Shown here: one piece after another, positions 21,081-29,580 of the stretch
Numbering within the stretch: the first letter of the stretch is position 1
How the letters are laid out: each line of letters begins with the position of its first letter
Assembly: GCF_001425825.1 (NCBI RefSeq)
Contig: NZ_LMDM01000010.1
Location: forward strand, 53,813-117,812
Length of the DNA: 64,000 bases
Source of the DNA: Rhizobacter sp. Root1238
GTDB lineage: Bacteria > Pseudomonadota > Gammaproteobacteria > Burkholderiales > Burkholderiaceae_C
Direction: 5' to 3'
Translations under genes and position numbers: made by a program
Notes under the pieces: model-generated
Told to the model about the DNA's origin: nothing
Seen by the model: only the letters and a program-made list of their open reading frames with translations
Database searches by the model: none

Positions 21081-22227
21081 GCCTCAACGCGCGTTTCAGC
21101 CGCTCCACCCCGTCGACCAGCCGCTCAGGGTCGCGCGACGCGAAGCACCAGCGCAGCCAGCCTTCAGCCTCGTCGCCAAAGGCCGCCCCGGGCGCGAGAC
21201 CCAGCCCGACGCCGGTGACCAGCCGCTTCGCCAGCGCCAGCGAATCGTCTTCGCCGTCGACCCGGAAGAACGCGTACATGCCGCCCGCCGGCAGCGCGAG
21301 CGTGACGCCCGGCAAGGCCTGCAGGCGCGGCACCAGCGTGTCGCGGCAGGTCTTCAGCCGGCCGATCAGGCCCGGCACGAAGTCGGCGGCGCCCTGCAGC
21401 GCCGCGATGCCGGCGCGTTGCACGAACACCGGTGCGCACGAGGTGTTGAACTCGATCAGCTTGCCGATGTCGGCGGTCAGCGCGGCCGGCACGACCAGCG
21501 AGCCGAGCCGCCAGCCGGTCATCAGGAAGCTCTTCGAGAAGCTGTGCGCGACCACCAGCCGGTCGTCGGCCTCGGCGATGTCGAGGAAGCTCGGCGCCGC
21601 AGCCTGACCCGGCTCGTAGTACAGCCGCTCGTAGACCTCGTCGGCGACGATCCAGGTGCCGGTGCGGCGGCAGTGGTCGAGCACCGCCTGCTGCTCGGCG
21701 CGGGTCATCGTCCAGCCGGTCGGGTTGTTCGGCGCGTTGACCAGCAGCAGCCGGGTCTGGTCGGTGATCGCGGCCAGCAGGCGGTCGAGGTCGAGTTGCC
21801 ACGCGCCGTCGCGCACCTGCAGCGACACCCGCCTCACGTCCGCCCCGAGGATCGCCGGTTGCGCGGTGATGTTCGGCCACACCGGCACCACCGCAACCAC
21901 CTCGTCGCCGGCGCCGACCAGCGCCTGCGTCGCGATCATCAGCCCGTTGACGCCCGACGACGTCACCGCGATGCGGCCGGCATCGACCGGCCGGTGCAGC
22001 GCGCTCGCATAGGCGGCCAGCGCCTCGCGCAATTCGGGCAGGCCGAGGTTGTGCGCATAGGCCGTCTCGCCGCGGCGCAGCGAGGCGACCGCCGCTTCGG
22101 TGACGAAGTCCGGCGTCGGCTCGTCGCTCTCGCCGAACCAGAACGGCAGCACGTCGGTGCGACCGATCGCCGCGTTCGCGACCTCGCGGATCTTCGATGC
22201 AGGCAGCTGGCGGATCACATCTCTCAT
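21076..22227 (-). CDS. PLP-dependent aminotransferase, class I/II
   Basis: A 383-residue fold-type I aminotransferase. It shows the pyridoxal-phosphate lysine motif SFSKSFLMTGWRLG (near residue 225), the NAPNNPTGWTM cofactor segment (near 165) and a C-terminal arginine region. It belongs to the aspartate/aromatic aminotransferase-like superfamily; substrate is not predictable. The start MRDVIRQLPASKI at 22227 has AAGGAG eight bases upstream and is preferred over an ATG at 22302. It is about 55 bp downstream of a binding-protein gene and upstream of rpsO, whose promoter overlaps its stop. Confidence 0.87.
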   Translation of the reverse strand: MRDVIRQLPASKIREVANAAIGRTDVLPFWFGESDEPTPDFVTEAAVASLRRGETAYAHNLGLPELREALAAYASALHRPVDAGRIAVTSSGVNGLMIATQALVGAGDEVVAVVPVWPNITAQPAILGADVRRVSLQVRDGAWQLDLDRLLAAITDQTRLLLVNAPNNPTGWTMTRAEQQAVLDHCRRTGTWIVADEVYERLYYEPGQAAAPSFLDIAEADDRLVVAHSFSKSFLMTGWRLGSLVVPAALTADIGKLIEFNTSCAPVFVQRAGIAALQGAADFVPGLIGRLKTCRDTLVPRLQALPGVTLALPAGGMYAFFRVDGEDDSLALAKRLVTGVGLGLAPGAAFGDEAEGWLRWCFASRDPERLVDGVERLKRALRL

Positions 22228-22282
22228 CAGGACTCCTTCGTGCTTCGCACTGCGGTGTTCGCCTTGGGGCGGCCCGGCGGGC

Positions 22283-23566
22283 TCACGGCCGCTCCATCGC
22301 ACAGCGGTGCGGCATCTCGGTCTGGGACTCGGTGAGCTGCAACACGGTCTTGAAGCCGTAGCCGGAGCCCTCGTTGTCGAAGCGCACGCCGGGGCTGCCG
22401 ACGCGCTGCATCACGCTGACGACCAGCGGCTGCTCGAACTGGTGATCGGCGGCGCGCATCGTGCCATGGTGGAAGCCGCCGAGGTGGCGCGGGTCCAGCT
22501 TCAGGCCTTCGAGCGCACGCGCCACCGCCAGCGGGTCGGCACTGCCGGCCTTCTCGATCGCGGAAGCCAGCATCTCGACCATCGCCTGCATGCGCATGTG
22601 CACGTAGTCGTCCTGCGGATTCGGGAAGCGCTCGCGGAAGCCCGCGTAGAACTTGTCCGACGCCGCACCACCGAGGTTCGGATGCCATTCGGCCACCGCC
22701 AGCACGCGGTCGACACCGGCCTCGCCGATCGCCGCCGGCGCGCCGAGCGCGTTGCCGTAGAAGGTGTAGAAGCGCGCGTCGAGCCCGGCCTCGCGCCCGG
22801 CGCGGATCAGCAGCGTCAGGTCGTTGCCCCAGTTGCCGGTGAGCACCGCCTGCGCGCCGCTCGCCTTGATCTTCGCGGCGTACGGCAGGAAGTCCTTGAT
22901 GCGGCCGAGCGGGTGCAGCTCGTCGCCGACGATCTCGATGTCCGGCCGCTTGGCCGCGAGCATCGTGCGCGCCTGGCGCAGCACGCTCTGGCCGAAGCTG
23001 TAGTCCTGGCCGATCAGGTAGACCTTCTTGACGCGCGCATCGGCCGCCAGCACGTCGGTCAGCGCCTGCAGCCGCATGTCGGCATGCGCATCGAAGCGGA
23101 AGTGCCAGAAGCTGCATTTCTCGTTCGTCAGCGCCGGGTCGACGGCCGAGTAGTTCAGGAAGATCGCGCGGCGCGACGGCTCGCGCTGGTTCTGCTTGTT
23201 CAGCGCATCGATCAGCACCGCTGCGGTGGCCGAGCTGTTGCCCTGCATCACGAAGCCGATCTTCTGGTCGATGGCCGCGCGCAGCAGCGACAGCGCCTCT
23301 TCGTTGCTGCCCTTGCTGTCGAAGCGCACCAGCTCGAGCGGATGGAGGCCATCCGGCAGCTTCACGCCGCCGCGCTGGTTCACCCGCTCGACGGCCCACA
23401 GCAGGTTGCGCGAGACCGCCTCGCCGGCATTCGCGAACGAACCGGACAGGCCTTCGATCAGCGCGACGCGCACCGGCTCCGGTGCAGGCGCCGCGACGCC
23501 CTGCCCCGCCATCGCACACCACGCCAGCAGTGCGCCGCAGCGCTTCACCCAATCCGCGATCTGCAT
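22283..23566 (-). CDS. ABC transporter substrate-binding protein, branched-chain amino acid type
   Basis: A 427-residue periplasmic binding protein of the type I fold (Leu/Ile/Val-binding family). A signal peptide (residues 1-26) ends near VAAPAPEP, followed by RVALIEGLSGSFANAGEAV and the ligand-site region GNSSATAAVLIDAL. No permease or ATPase genes lie beside it, so its transporter partner is elsewhere or it serves another role. The aminotransferase downstream lies in the same direction. The ligand cannot be inferred. Confidence 0.85.
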   Translation of the reverse strand: MQIADWVKRCGALLAWCAMAGQGVAAPAPEPVRVALIEGLSGSFANAGEAVSRNLLWAVERVNQRGGVKLPDGLHPLELVRFDSKGSNEEALSLLRAAIDQKIGFVMQGNSSATAAVLIDALNKQNQREPSRRAIFLNYSAVDPALTNEKCSFWHFRFDAHADMRLQALTDVLAADARVKKVYLIGQDYSFGQSVLRQARTMLAAKRPDIEIVGDELHPLGRIKDFLPYAAKIKASGAQAVLTGNWGNDLTLLIRAGREAGLDARFYTFYGNALGAPAAIGEAGVDRVLAVAEWHPNLGGAASDKFYAGFRERFPNPQDDYVHMRMQAMVEMLASAIEKAGSADPLAVARALEGLKLDPRHLGGFHHGTMRAADHQFEQPLVVSVMQRVGSPGVRFDNEGSGYGFKTVLQLTESQTEMPHRCAMERP

Positions 23567-23577
23567 TTTTCAACCCA

Positions 23578-23615
23578 CTTGAAAACAAAAATGCCGCTCC
23601 AAGTTTCAGCGGCAT
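23578..23615 (-). terminator. Inverted repeat reading as a terminator on the minus strand
   Basis: ATGCCGCT (23591-23598) and AGCGGCAT (23608-23615) form a perfect 8-bp stem with a 9-nt loop. On the minus strand the stem is followed by TTTTTGTTTTC, which fits a Rho-independent terminator. It would stop transcripts running from tsaD antisense through the hsp20 gene before they reach the binding-protein gene. On the plus strand, CTTGAA at 23578-23583 is an exact sigma-32 -35 half, but the -10 half is weak. Confidence 0.6.
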
Positions 23616-23659
23616 GGTTGCTGCGCTGTGCAGCGATTGAATGGATTGTAGGAGCCATC

Positions 23660-24088
23660 ATGTTCGTTCTGACCCCCTCGCTGTCGTCGCGCCGTGCCAC
23701 CTCGCTGGAGCGCGCTTTCGATCACCTGTTCGCCGACCGCCTGCCGCCCGCACCGGCCCAGCCGCGCGTGCCGGCCCTCGACGTCGTCGAGAGCGATACC
23801 GCGTACACGCTGACGCTGGACCTGCCGGGCCTCGCGAAGGACCAGCTGAAGGTCTCGGTGGAAGGCCGCCGCGTGACGCTGGAAGCCGGCGACGCGAAGA
23901 CCGCCGATGCGAAGGAAGGCGAGCGCGTGCTGTACCGCGAGCGCGCCGCCGCGCACTACGCCCGCACCGTCGCGCTGCCGGCCGAAGTGGACCAGGCGAA
24001 CTCGAGCGCGAAGTTCGAGAACGGCGTGCTGACGCTGACGCTCGCGAAGCGCGTGCCGACCGGCGCGACGCAGATCAGCATCAGCTGA
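23660..24088 (+). CDS. Small heat-shock protein, Hsp20/alpha-crystallin family
   Basis: A 142-residue ATP-independent holdase chaperone. The alpha-crystallin domain spans about 40-130 and includes [20 protein letters not shown] and the conserved [12 protein letters not shown] segment. The C-terminal IxI-type anchor is seen as QISIS. AGGAG sits seven bases before the start codon at 23660, which decides the start. It is divergent from the binding-protein gene and overlaps the end of tsaD tail to tail by 8 bp. A possible heat-shock (sigma-32) promoter lies about 80 bp upstream. Confidence 0.93.
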   Translation: MFVLTPSLSSRRATSLERAFDHLFADRLPPAPAQPRVPALDVVESDTAYTLTLDLPGLAKDQLKVSVEGRRVTLEAGDAKTADAKEGERVLYRERAAAHYARTVALPAEVDQANSSAKFENGVLTLTLAKRVPTGATQISIS

Positions 24089-25139
24089 TCGCGGCCGGCG
24101 CGTCGGCCGCGGCCAGCGACGCCAGCGGCCAGCGCGGCTTCACGTCGAAGCCGTAGTCGTGGCCGGCCGTCGCGCCGCGCTGCAGGCGCATCGCGGCAGC
24201 CAGCGCGATCATCGCGCCGTTGTCGGTGCACAGCGCCAGTTCGGGGTAATGCACCCTGACCTGGCGCTTCGCACATTCGGCGTTCAACTGCGCACGCAGG
24301 CGGCTGTTGGCACCGACCCCGCCGGCGACGACGAGCCGCTTCAACCCGGTCTGCTTCAGCGCGCCGAGCGACTTCTTCAGCAGCACCTCGACGATCGCGG
24401 CCTGCGTCGACGCGGCCACGTCGGCGCGCTGCACGTCGGTCGGCGTGTCACCGAGCTTGCGCAGCTGCGTCATCACCGCGGTCTTCAGCCCGGCGAACGA
24501 GAAATCGAGGTCGCCGCTGTGCAGCAGCGGCCGCGGCAGCGCATAGGCATCCGGCCGACCCGATTCGGCCAGCTGCGCCAGCGCCGGCCCGCCCGGGTAG
24601 CCCAGGCCGAGCAGCTTGGCCGACTTGTCGAAGGCTTCGCCGGCCGCATCGTCGATGCTTTCGCCGAGCAACTCGTAGCGGCCGACGTCGTCGACCCGCA
24701 TCAGCTGCGTGTGCCCGCCCGACACCAGCAGCGCGACGAACGGAAACTCCGGCGGATCGCTCGCGAGGAACGGCGACAGCAGGTGGCCTTCGAGGTGGTG
24801 CACGCCGAGCACCGGCTTGCCGAGCGCCGCGGCCAGCGCGCAGGCGACACCGGCCCCGACCAGCAGCGCCCCGGCGAGGCCCGGCCCACGCGTGAACGCC
24901 ACCACGTCGACATCGGCCAGCGACGCGCCGGCCTCGTGCAGCACCTGCTCGGTCAGCGGCAGCACGCGGCGGATGTGGTCGCGCGAGGCCAGCTCAGGCA
25001 CCACGCCGCCATAGGCCTGGTGCATCGCGATCTGGCTGTGCAGCGCGTGAGCCAGCAGGGTCGGCATCCCCGCCGGGCCGGCCTCCACCAGCGCCACGCC
25101 CGTTTCGTCACACGATGATTCCACGCCCAGGACCTTCAT
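24081..25139 (-). CDS. tsaD: tRNA N6-adenosine threonylcarbamoyltransferase
   Basis: The 352-residue TsaD/Kae1/Gcp protein, which with TsaB and TsaE places threonylcarbamoyl on A37 of ANN-decoding tRNAs. Family motifs: [13 protein letters not shown] at the N-terminus, the metal-binding region [19 protein letters not shown] near 45-60, VSGGHTQLM near 145 and [16 protein letters not shown] near the end. Length is normal. The downstream end overlaps the hsp20 stop by 8 bp in convergent orientation. Confidence 0.97.
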   Translation of the reverse strand: MKVLGVESSCDETGVALVEAGPAGMPTLLAHALHSQIAMHQAYGGVVPELASRDHIRRVLPLTEQVLHEAGASLADVDVVAFTRGPGLAGALLVGAGVACALAAALGKPVLGVHHLEGHLLSPFLASDPPEFPFVALLVSGGHTQLMRVDDVGRYELLGESIDDAAGEAFDKSAKLLGLGYPGGPALAQLAESGRPDAYALPRPLLHSGDLDFSFAGLKTAVMTQLRKLGDTPTDVQRADVAASTQAAIVEVLLKKSLGALKQTGLKRLVVAGGVGANSRLRAQLNAECAKRQVRVHYPELALCTDNGAMIALAAAMRLQRGATAGHDYGFDVKPRWPLASLAAADAPAAIS

Positions 25140-25323
25140 CCGGCGAGTGTAGCCAGCGCGCCCGAGCGACCCGTCTCCGCCAAATCCGTCACGGCCGACA
25201 CAAGGGTTTACCCTTTATCCCTATCCGACCCCCTTCCCCGTTCGGCCGCGGGCGACTACCCTCCGACCCCGAGCAGTGCACCGAAGCAACTGCCAACTAC
25301 AACAACGTCGTTAGGGAACCCCC

Positions 25324-25617
25324 ATGAAGGAATACCGCCTGTTGGCCTGGACGGAGCTACCCGCGCCGTTCCATCGCACTGCGTATCGCCGGATGCTGAG
25401 CGACATGTCGCACCGGCACATGACGCTGGAGCAGCTGGCGTCCATCGCCGGGCTGAAGCGCCAGGAGGTGCAACTCTTCATCGACGCGCTGGAAGCGCAG
25501 GGACTGCTGGAAGAGCGGGAGTTCGACGAGCCGCACACCGATTCGGTGTTCGACTCGCTGCGGCCGCTGGGCGGCTGGATCCGCCGCGCACTGCACACCA
25601 CACCGCACGAGCGCTGA
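25324..25617 (+). CDS. Small hypothetical protein, possible winged helix
   Basis: A 97-residue protein with no function I can name. It begins MKEYRLLAWTELPAPFHRTA and has a segment (about 35-65, MTLEQLASIAGLKRQEVQLF) that looks like a helix-turn-helix, followed by an acidic and then a basic C-terminal part. Similar small proteins occur in related genomes next to regulators. It lies 64 bp before the nasT gene in the same direction and may be co-transcribed with it. The 184 bp upstream of it hold an AAGGGT-TT-ACCCTT dyad (25202-25215) but no clear promoter. Confidence 0.6.
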   Translation: MKEYRLLAWTELPAPFHRTAYRRMLSDMSHRHMTLEQLASIAGLKRQEVQLFIDALEAQGLLEEREFDEPHTDSVFDSLRPLGGWIRRALHTTPHER

Positions 25618-25681
25618 TTTTCCGGCGATCCGGCACACGCCGCGCCCACCGCGTGGCGCGGATGTTGCTGCGCTCGTCGCC

Positions 25682-26332
25682 ATGAAGCCGCCGCGCGCGC
25701 CGACCGCCCCGGTCCTGCGCATCGTCATCGTTGCCCCCGACACGCTCGCCCCCGACGGCAGCGAAGGCGCGCCCGACCCGATCGAGGCCGAGCGCTCGCG
25801 GGCGCTGCGCATCGGGCTGCTGGAGAACGGCTACAACATCGTCGCGGTGCTGCCGGCCGACGTCTACCTGCCGGACCGGTTGGCGCAGATCCAGCCCGAC
25901 ATGATCATCATCGACGCCGAAAGCCAGGCGCGCGACACGCTGGAGCATGTCGTGATGGCCACTCGCGATGCGCGCCGGCCGATCGTGCTGTTCACCGACG
26001 ACGACGACACCAGCCACGTGCCCGATGCGATCGCCGCCGGCGTCACCGCCTACGTGGTCGCCGGGCTCGCGCCGGAGCGGGTGAAGCCGGTGCTCGATGT
26101 CGCGATGGCGCGCTTCCGGCATGAAGAAGGCCTGCGCCGCGAACTGGCCGATGCGCGCACCGAGCTGTCGGACCGCAAGCTGATCGACCGCGCGAAGGGC
26201 CTGCTGATGTCGCGCCAGGGGCTGAGCGAAGAAGCCGCGTATGCGCGGCTGCGCAAGGCCGCGATGGACAAGGGCCTGCGGCTGGCCGACGTGGCGCAGC
26301 GCATCCTCGACGTTTCCGACCTGCTGGGCTGA
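25682..26332 (+). CDS. nasT: NasT-type ANTAR antitermination regulator
   Basis: A 216-residue response-regulator-like RNA-binding protein of the AmiR/NasT family. An N-terminal receiver domain (about 12-140) keeps an aspartate at the phosphoacceptor position (DMIIIDAES, near 80). A helical linker leads to an ANTAR domain (about 150-210) containing LIDRAKGLLMSRQGLSEEAAY. ANTAR domains bind paired hairpins in leader RNAs and prevent termination. Such a leader lies directly downstream (26443-26565), ahead of nrtA, so this is its likely target. No nasS sensor gene is adjacent. No strong Shine-Dalgarno sequence precedes the start. Confidence 0.9.
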   Translation: MKPPRAPTAPVLRIVIVAPDTLAPDGSEGAPDPIEAERSRALRIGLLENGYNIVAVLPADVYLPDRLAQIQPDMIIIDAESQARDTLEHVVMATRDARRPIVLFTDDDDTSHVPDAIAAGVTAYVVAGLAPERVKPVLDVAMARFRHEEGLRRELADARTELSDRKLIDRAKGLLMSRQGLSEEAAYARLRKAAMDKGLRLADVAQRILDVSDLLG

Positions 26333-26336
26333 ACGC

Positions 26337-26351
26337 GCACTCCGGCAGTGC
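26337..26351 (+). promoter_or_regulatory. NtrC-like dyad upstream of nrtA
   Basis: GCACT-CCGGC-AGTGC is a perfect dyad with 5-bp arms and a 5-bp spacer, the spacing of enterobacterial NtrC sites (GCACY-N5-RGTGC). It lies about 65 bp upstream of the sigma-54 -24 box. A second compressed match GCACTTGGTGC is at 26362-26372. Binding by NtrC is inference. Confidence 0.45.
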
Positions 26352-26415
26352 GGCGAGCGGCGCACTTGGTGCATCGCAGCATCGCCACCCGGCCCTGCGC
26401 CCGGGAAGACCGCGG

Positions 26416-26430
26416 TGGCACGCCGCTTGC
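26416..26430 (+). promoter_or_regulatory. Sigma-54 promoter of the nrtABD operon
   Basis: TGGCACGCCGCTTGC fits the sigma-54 -24/-12 consensus. The invariant GG (26417-26418) and GC (26429-26430) are separated by the required 10 bp. Transcription should start near 26442, exactly at the foot of the first leader hairpin. Confidence 0.85.
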
Positions 26431-26442
26431 GTAAGCCCTTGC

Positions 26443-26501
26443 GGAAGGTCAACGGCGATCTTCCACAGACATCCGCACGCACCAAGGTTGGCGCGAGGCG
26501 G
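26443..26501 (+). promoter_or_regulatory. ANTAR-binding double hairpin in nrtA leader
   Basis: Two hairpins separated by 8 nt match the described ANTAR RNA target. P1 (26443-26464) has stem GGAAGGTC/GATCTTCC and hexaloop AACGGC. P2 (26473-26501) has a stem CCGC-a-CGCaCC opposed to GGcGCG-ag-GCGG and hexaloop AAGGTT. Both loops have A at position 1 and G at position 4, the known recognition bases. The 5' arm of P2 (TCCGCAC, 26472-26478) is complementary to the 3' arm of the terminator (GTGCGGA, 26544-26550), so the leader has alternative pairings. Confidence 0.8.
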
Positions 26502-26511
26502 GTCGGACGAT

Positions 26512-26565
26512 GGCGTCCCCACGTGACAGGCCCTGCCTGCACCGTGCGGACGCCTTTTTGTTTTT
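26512..26565 (+). terminator. Leader terminator (attenuator) before nrtA
   Basis: GGCGTCC (26512-26518) pairs with GGACGCC (26548-26554), with CACG/CGTG and CAGGC/GCCTG stems above it. The run TTTTTGTTTTT follows at once. This is a strong Rho-independent terminator placed 26 bp before the nrtA start codon, and would block the operon unless read through with the ANTAR regulator. Confidence 0.9.
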
Positions 26566-26590
26566 GCTTTCCGAGAACCTGAGCCACGCC

Positions 26591-27844
26591 ATGACAAGCC
26601 CACTCACGCGAAAGAACCTGATGAGCCGCCGAACCCTGATCAAAGCCGCTGCCGCCGGCGGTGCAGCCGGCCTCGTGCCCGGGCTGCAAAGCGCCGTGTA
26701 CGCCCAGGGCTCGGACAAGCCCGAGAAGGAAGAAGTGCGCATCGGCTTCATCCCGTTGACCGACTGCGCATCGGTCGTGATGGCCTCGGTGCTCGGCTTC
26801 GACAAGAAGTACGGCGTCAAGATCATCCCGACCAAGGAAGCCTCGTGGGCCGGCGTGCGCGACAAGCTGGTCAACGGCGAACTCGACATGGCGCACGTGC
26901 TGTACGGCCTGGTCTACGGCGTGCACCTGGGCGTCGGTGGGCCGAAGAAGGACATGGCCGTGCTGATGACGCTGAACAACAACGGCCAGGCGATCACGCT
27001 GTCGAAGAAGCTGGCCGACAAGGGCGCGGTCGACGGTGCGTCGCTCGCCAAGGTGATGGCCGCCGACAAGCGCGAGTACACCTTCGCGCAGACCTTCCCG
27101 ACCGGCACGCACGCGATGTGGCTGTACTACTGGCTCGCGAGCGTCGGCATCAACCCGATGAAGGATGCCAAGGTCATCACCGTGCCGCCGCCGCAGATGG
27201 TGGCCAACATGCGCGTCGGCAACATGGACGGCTACTGCGTCGGCGAGCCCTGGGGCCACCGCGCGATCATGGACGGCATCGGCATCACCGCGGTGACCAC
27301 GCAGGACATCTGGAAGGACCACCCCGAGAAGGTGCTCGGCACCACCGGCGAGTTCGTCAAGAAGTACCCGAACACCGCACGCGCCGTGATGATGGCGGTG
27401 ATCGAGGCGAGCCGCTGGATCGACGCGAGCCTGCAGAACAAGCTGAAGATGGCCGAGACGGTGGCCGACAAGTCGTACGTCAACACCGGCGTCGACGCGA
27501 TCAACCAGCGCATCCTGGGCCGCTACCAGAACGGCCTCGGCAAGACCTGGGACGACCCCAACCACATGAAGTTCTTCAACGACGGTGCGGTGAACTACCC
27601 GTACCTGAGCGACGGCATGTGGTTCCTGACGCAGCACAAGCGCTGGGGCCTGCTGAAAGACCATCCGGACTACCTCGGCGTCGCGAAGCAGATCAACCAG
27701 ATCGAGCTCTACAAGCAGGCCGCGGGCGCGATGAAGATCAGCGTGCCGAAGGAGCCGCTGCGCAGCGCGAAGCTGATCGACGGCATCGTCTGGGACGGCA
27801 AGGACCCGGTCAAGTACGCCGACGGTTTCAAGATCAAGGCCTGA
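26591..27844 (+). CDS. nrtA: Nitrate ABC transporter substrate-binding protein
   Basis: A 417-residue periplasmic binding protein of the NrtA/CmpA family (nitrate/nitrite or bicarbonate; context favours nitrate). The N-terminus MTSPLTRKNLMSRRTLIKAA shows a twin-arginine export motif (SRRTLIK) followed by a hydrophobic stretch. Family segments include IGFIPLTDCASVVMA and EPWGHRAIMDGIG. The start at 26591 is preferred; the frame is open upstream to 26510 only through the terminator. It is first gene of nrtABD, under sigma-54 and leader antitermination control. Confidence 0.93.
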   Translation: MTSPLTRKNLMSRRTLIKAAAAGGAAGLVPGLQSAVYAQGSDKPEKEEVRIGFIPLTDCASVVMASVLGFDKKYGVKIIPTKEASWAGVRDKLVNGELDMAHVLYGLVYGVHLGVGGPKKDMAVLMTLNNNGQAITLSKKLADKGAVDGASLAKVMAADKREYTFAQTFPTGTHAMWLYYWLASVGINPMKDAKVITVPPPQMVANMRVGNMDGYCVGEPWGHRAIMDGIGITAVTTQDIWKDHPEKVLGTTGEFVKKYPNTARAVMMAVIEASRWIDASLQNKLKMAETVADKSYVNTGVDAINQRILGRYQNGLGKTWDDPNHMKFFNDGAVNYPYLSDGMWFLTQHKRWGLLKDHPDYLGVAKQINQIELYKQAAGAMKISVPKEPLRSAKLIDGIVWDGKDPVKYADGFKIKA

Positions 27845-27864
27845 GGGCCGCCCAGGAGAACGCC

Positions 27865-28764
27865 ATGGTCAGTGCCGTGTTTCACTCGCCGCTCGGGGGC
27901 CTCGACGACGAGGCGCCTGCCGCCTCGACACCCCCCGCTGCGCCAGCGGCCGCGCCGGCTGCCGCCGCGCGCCGGCCCCGCAAGCCTTTCGACTGGAACG
28001 GGCTGTTGCTGAAGGTGTTGCCGCCGCTGATCGGCGTCGGCTTGCTGGTCGGCATCTGGGCCTTGCTGACGATGAACGGCGGCAGCTTCCCGACGCCGGC
28101 GGCGACCTTCGCCGAAGCGGTCAAGCTGTTCGCCGATCCGTTCTACAGCAAGGGCCCGAACGACCAGGGCATTGGCTGGAACATCCTGTTCTCGCTGCAG
28201 CGCGTCGCGATCGGCTTCGGGCTGGCGGCGCTGGTCGGCATCCCGGCGGGCTTCCTGATCGGGCGCTTCAGCTTCCTGAACCACATGGTGTCGCCGCTGA
28301 TCAGCCTGCTGCGTCCGGTGTCGCCGCTCGCGTGGCTGCCGATCGGGCTGCTGGTGTTCAAGGCCGCGAACCCGGCGGCGATCTGGACGATCTTCATCTG
28401 CTCGATCTGGCCGATGGTCATCAACACCGCGGTCGGCGTGCAGCGCGTGCCGGCCGACTACCTGAACGTGGCGCGCGTGCTGAACCTGTCCGAGTGGAAG
28501 GTGATGACGCGCATCCTGTTCCCTGCGGTGCTGCCGTACATGCTGACCGGCGTGCGGCTGAGCGTGGGCACCGCCTGGCTGGTGATCGTCGCGGCCGAGA
28601 TGCTGACCGGCGGCGTCGGCATCGGCTTCTGGGTGTGGGACGAGTGGAACAACCTGAACGTCACGCACATCCTGATCGCGATCTTCGTGATCGGCATCGT
28701 CGGCCTGCTGCTCGAATGGGCGCTGGTTTCGATCGCCAAGCGCTTCACCTACGACGAGGTCTGA
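27865..28764 (+). CDS. nrtB: Nitrate ABC transporter permease
   Basis: A 299-residue inner-membrane permease of the nitrate/sulfonate/taurine ABC family. A cytoplasmic N-terminal extension (about 10-38) is Ala/Pro-rich and low-complexity. About six helices follow, with the ATPase-contact loop LNLSEWKVMTRILFPAVLPY near 205. CAGGAGAA lies seven bases before the start codon at 27865. It is 20 bp after nrtA and 2 bp before nrtD. Confidence 0.93.
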   Translation: MVSAVFHSPLGGLDDEAPAASTPPAAPAAAPAAAARRPRKPFDWNGLLLKVLPPLIGVGLLVGIWALLTMNGGSFPTPAATFAEAVKLFADPFYSKGPNDQGIGWNILFSLQRVAIGFGLAALVGIPAGFLIGRFSFLNHMVSPLISLLRPVSPLAWLPIGLLVFKAANPAAIWTIFICSIWPMVINTAVGVQRVPADYLNVARVLNLSEWKVMTRILFPAVLPYMLTGVRLSVGTAWLVIVAAEMLTGGVGIGFWVWDEWNNLNVTHILIAIFVIGIVGLLLEWALVSIAKRFTYDEV

Positions 28765-28766
28765 CC

Positions 28767-29573
28767 ATGGCATCGAACTCCAGCTTCATCGAGGTGCACC
28801 AGGCCGAGATGGTCTTCAGCACGAAGAAGGGCCGCTTCCACGCGTTGCGCGACATCAACCTGTCGGTCGCGAAGGGCGAGTTCGTCACGTTGATCGGGCA
28901 TTCGGGCTGCGGCAAGTCGACGCTGCTGAACCTGATCGCCGGGCTCACGCTGCCGACCGGCGGCTCGTTGATCTGCGACAGCCGCGAGATCGCCGCGCCC
29001 GGGCCGGAGCGCGCGGTGGTGTTCCAGAACCATTCGCTGCTGCCGTGGCTGACCTGCTACGAGAACGTGCACCTGGCGGTCGAGCGGGTGTTCGGCGCGA
29101 GCGAATCGAAGGCGCAACTGAAAGAGCGAGCGCTGGCGGCGCTGGGGCTCGTCAACATGGCGCACGCTGCGGCGAAGCGACCGCACGAGATCTCGGGCGG
29201 CATGAAGCAGCGGGTCGGCATCGCACGCGCGCTGGCGATGGAACCGAAGGTGCTGCTGATGGACGAGCCCTTCGGCGCGCTCGATGCGCTGACCCGTGCG
29301 CACCTGCAGGACGAGTTGCTGAAGATCGTCGCGCGCACGCACAGCACGGTGGTGATGGTGACGCACGATGTCGACGAGGCAGTGCTGCTGTCGGACCGGA
29401 TCGTGATGATGACCAACGGGCCGGCCGCAACCATCGGCGAGATCCTGAGCGTCGACCTGACCCGGCCGCGCCATCGGATCGAGCTGGCGGAGGACCCGAA
29501 GTACGTGCACTGCCGCAAAGAGGTGCTGGACTTCCTCTACACGCGGCACGGCCACGTCGAGCGGGCCGCCTGA
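28767..29573 (+). CDS. nrtD: Nitrate ABC transporter ATP-binding protein
   Basis: A 268-residue ABC ATPase that powers the nitrate transporter on the cytoplasmic side. It shows Walker A GHSGCGKST (near residue 44), Q-loop VVFQNHSLLPWL, signature ISGGMKQRVGIARAL, Walker B VLLMDEPFGALD and the switch histidine in VMVTHDVDEA. It corresponds to NrtD, without the fused regulatory domain of cyanobacterial NrtC. It ends 7 bp before the convergent toxin gene, with no terminator seen between them. Confidence 0.95.
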   Translation: MASNSSFIEVHQAEMVFSTKKGRFHALRDINLSVAKGEFVTLIGHSGCGKSTLLNLIAGLTLPTGGSLICDSREIAAPGPERAVVFQNHSLLPWLTCYENVHLAVERVFGASESKAQLKERALAALGLVNMAHAAAKRPHEISGGMKQRVGIARALAMEPKVLLMDEPFGALDALTRAHLQDELLKIVARTHSTVVMVTHDVDEAVLLSDRIVMMTNGPAATIGEILSVDLTRPRHRIELAEDPKYVHCRKEVLDFLYTRHGHVERAA

Positions 29574-29580
29574 GCATCCG

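Noticed and set aside
23591-23615. CIRCE operator for HrcA upstream of hsp20
   Set aside because: The 9-nt spacer fits, but the arms ATGCCGCT/AGCGGCAT do not resemble TTAGCACTC/GAGTGCTAA. The T-run on the minus strand favours a terminator.
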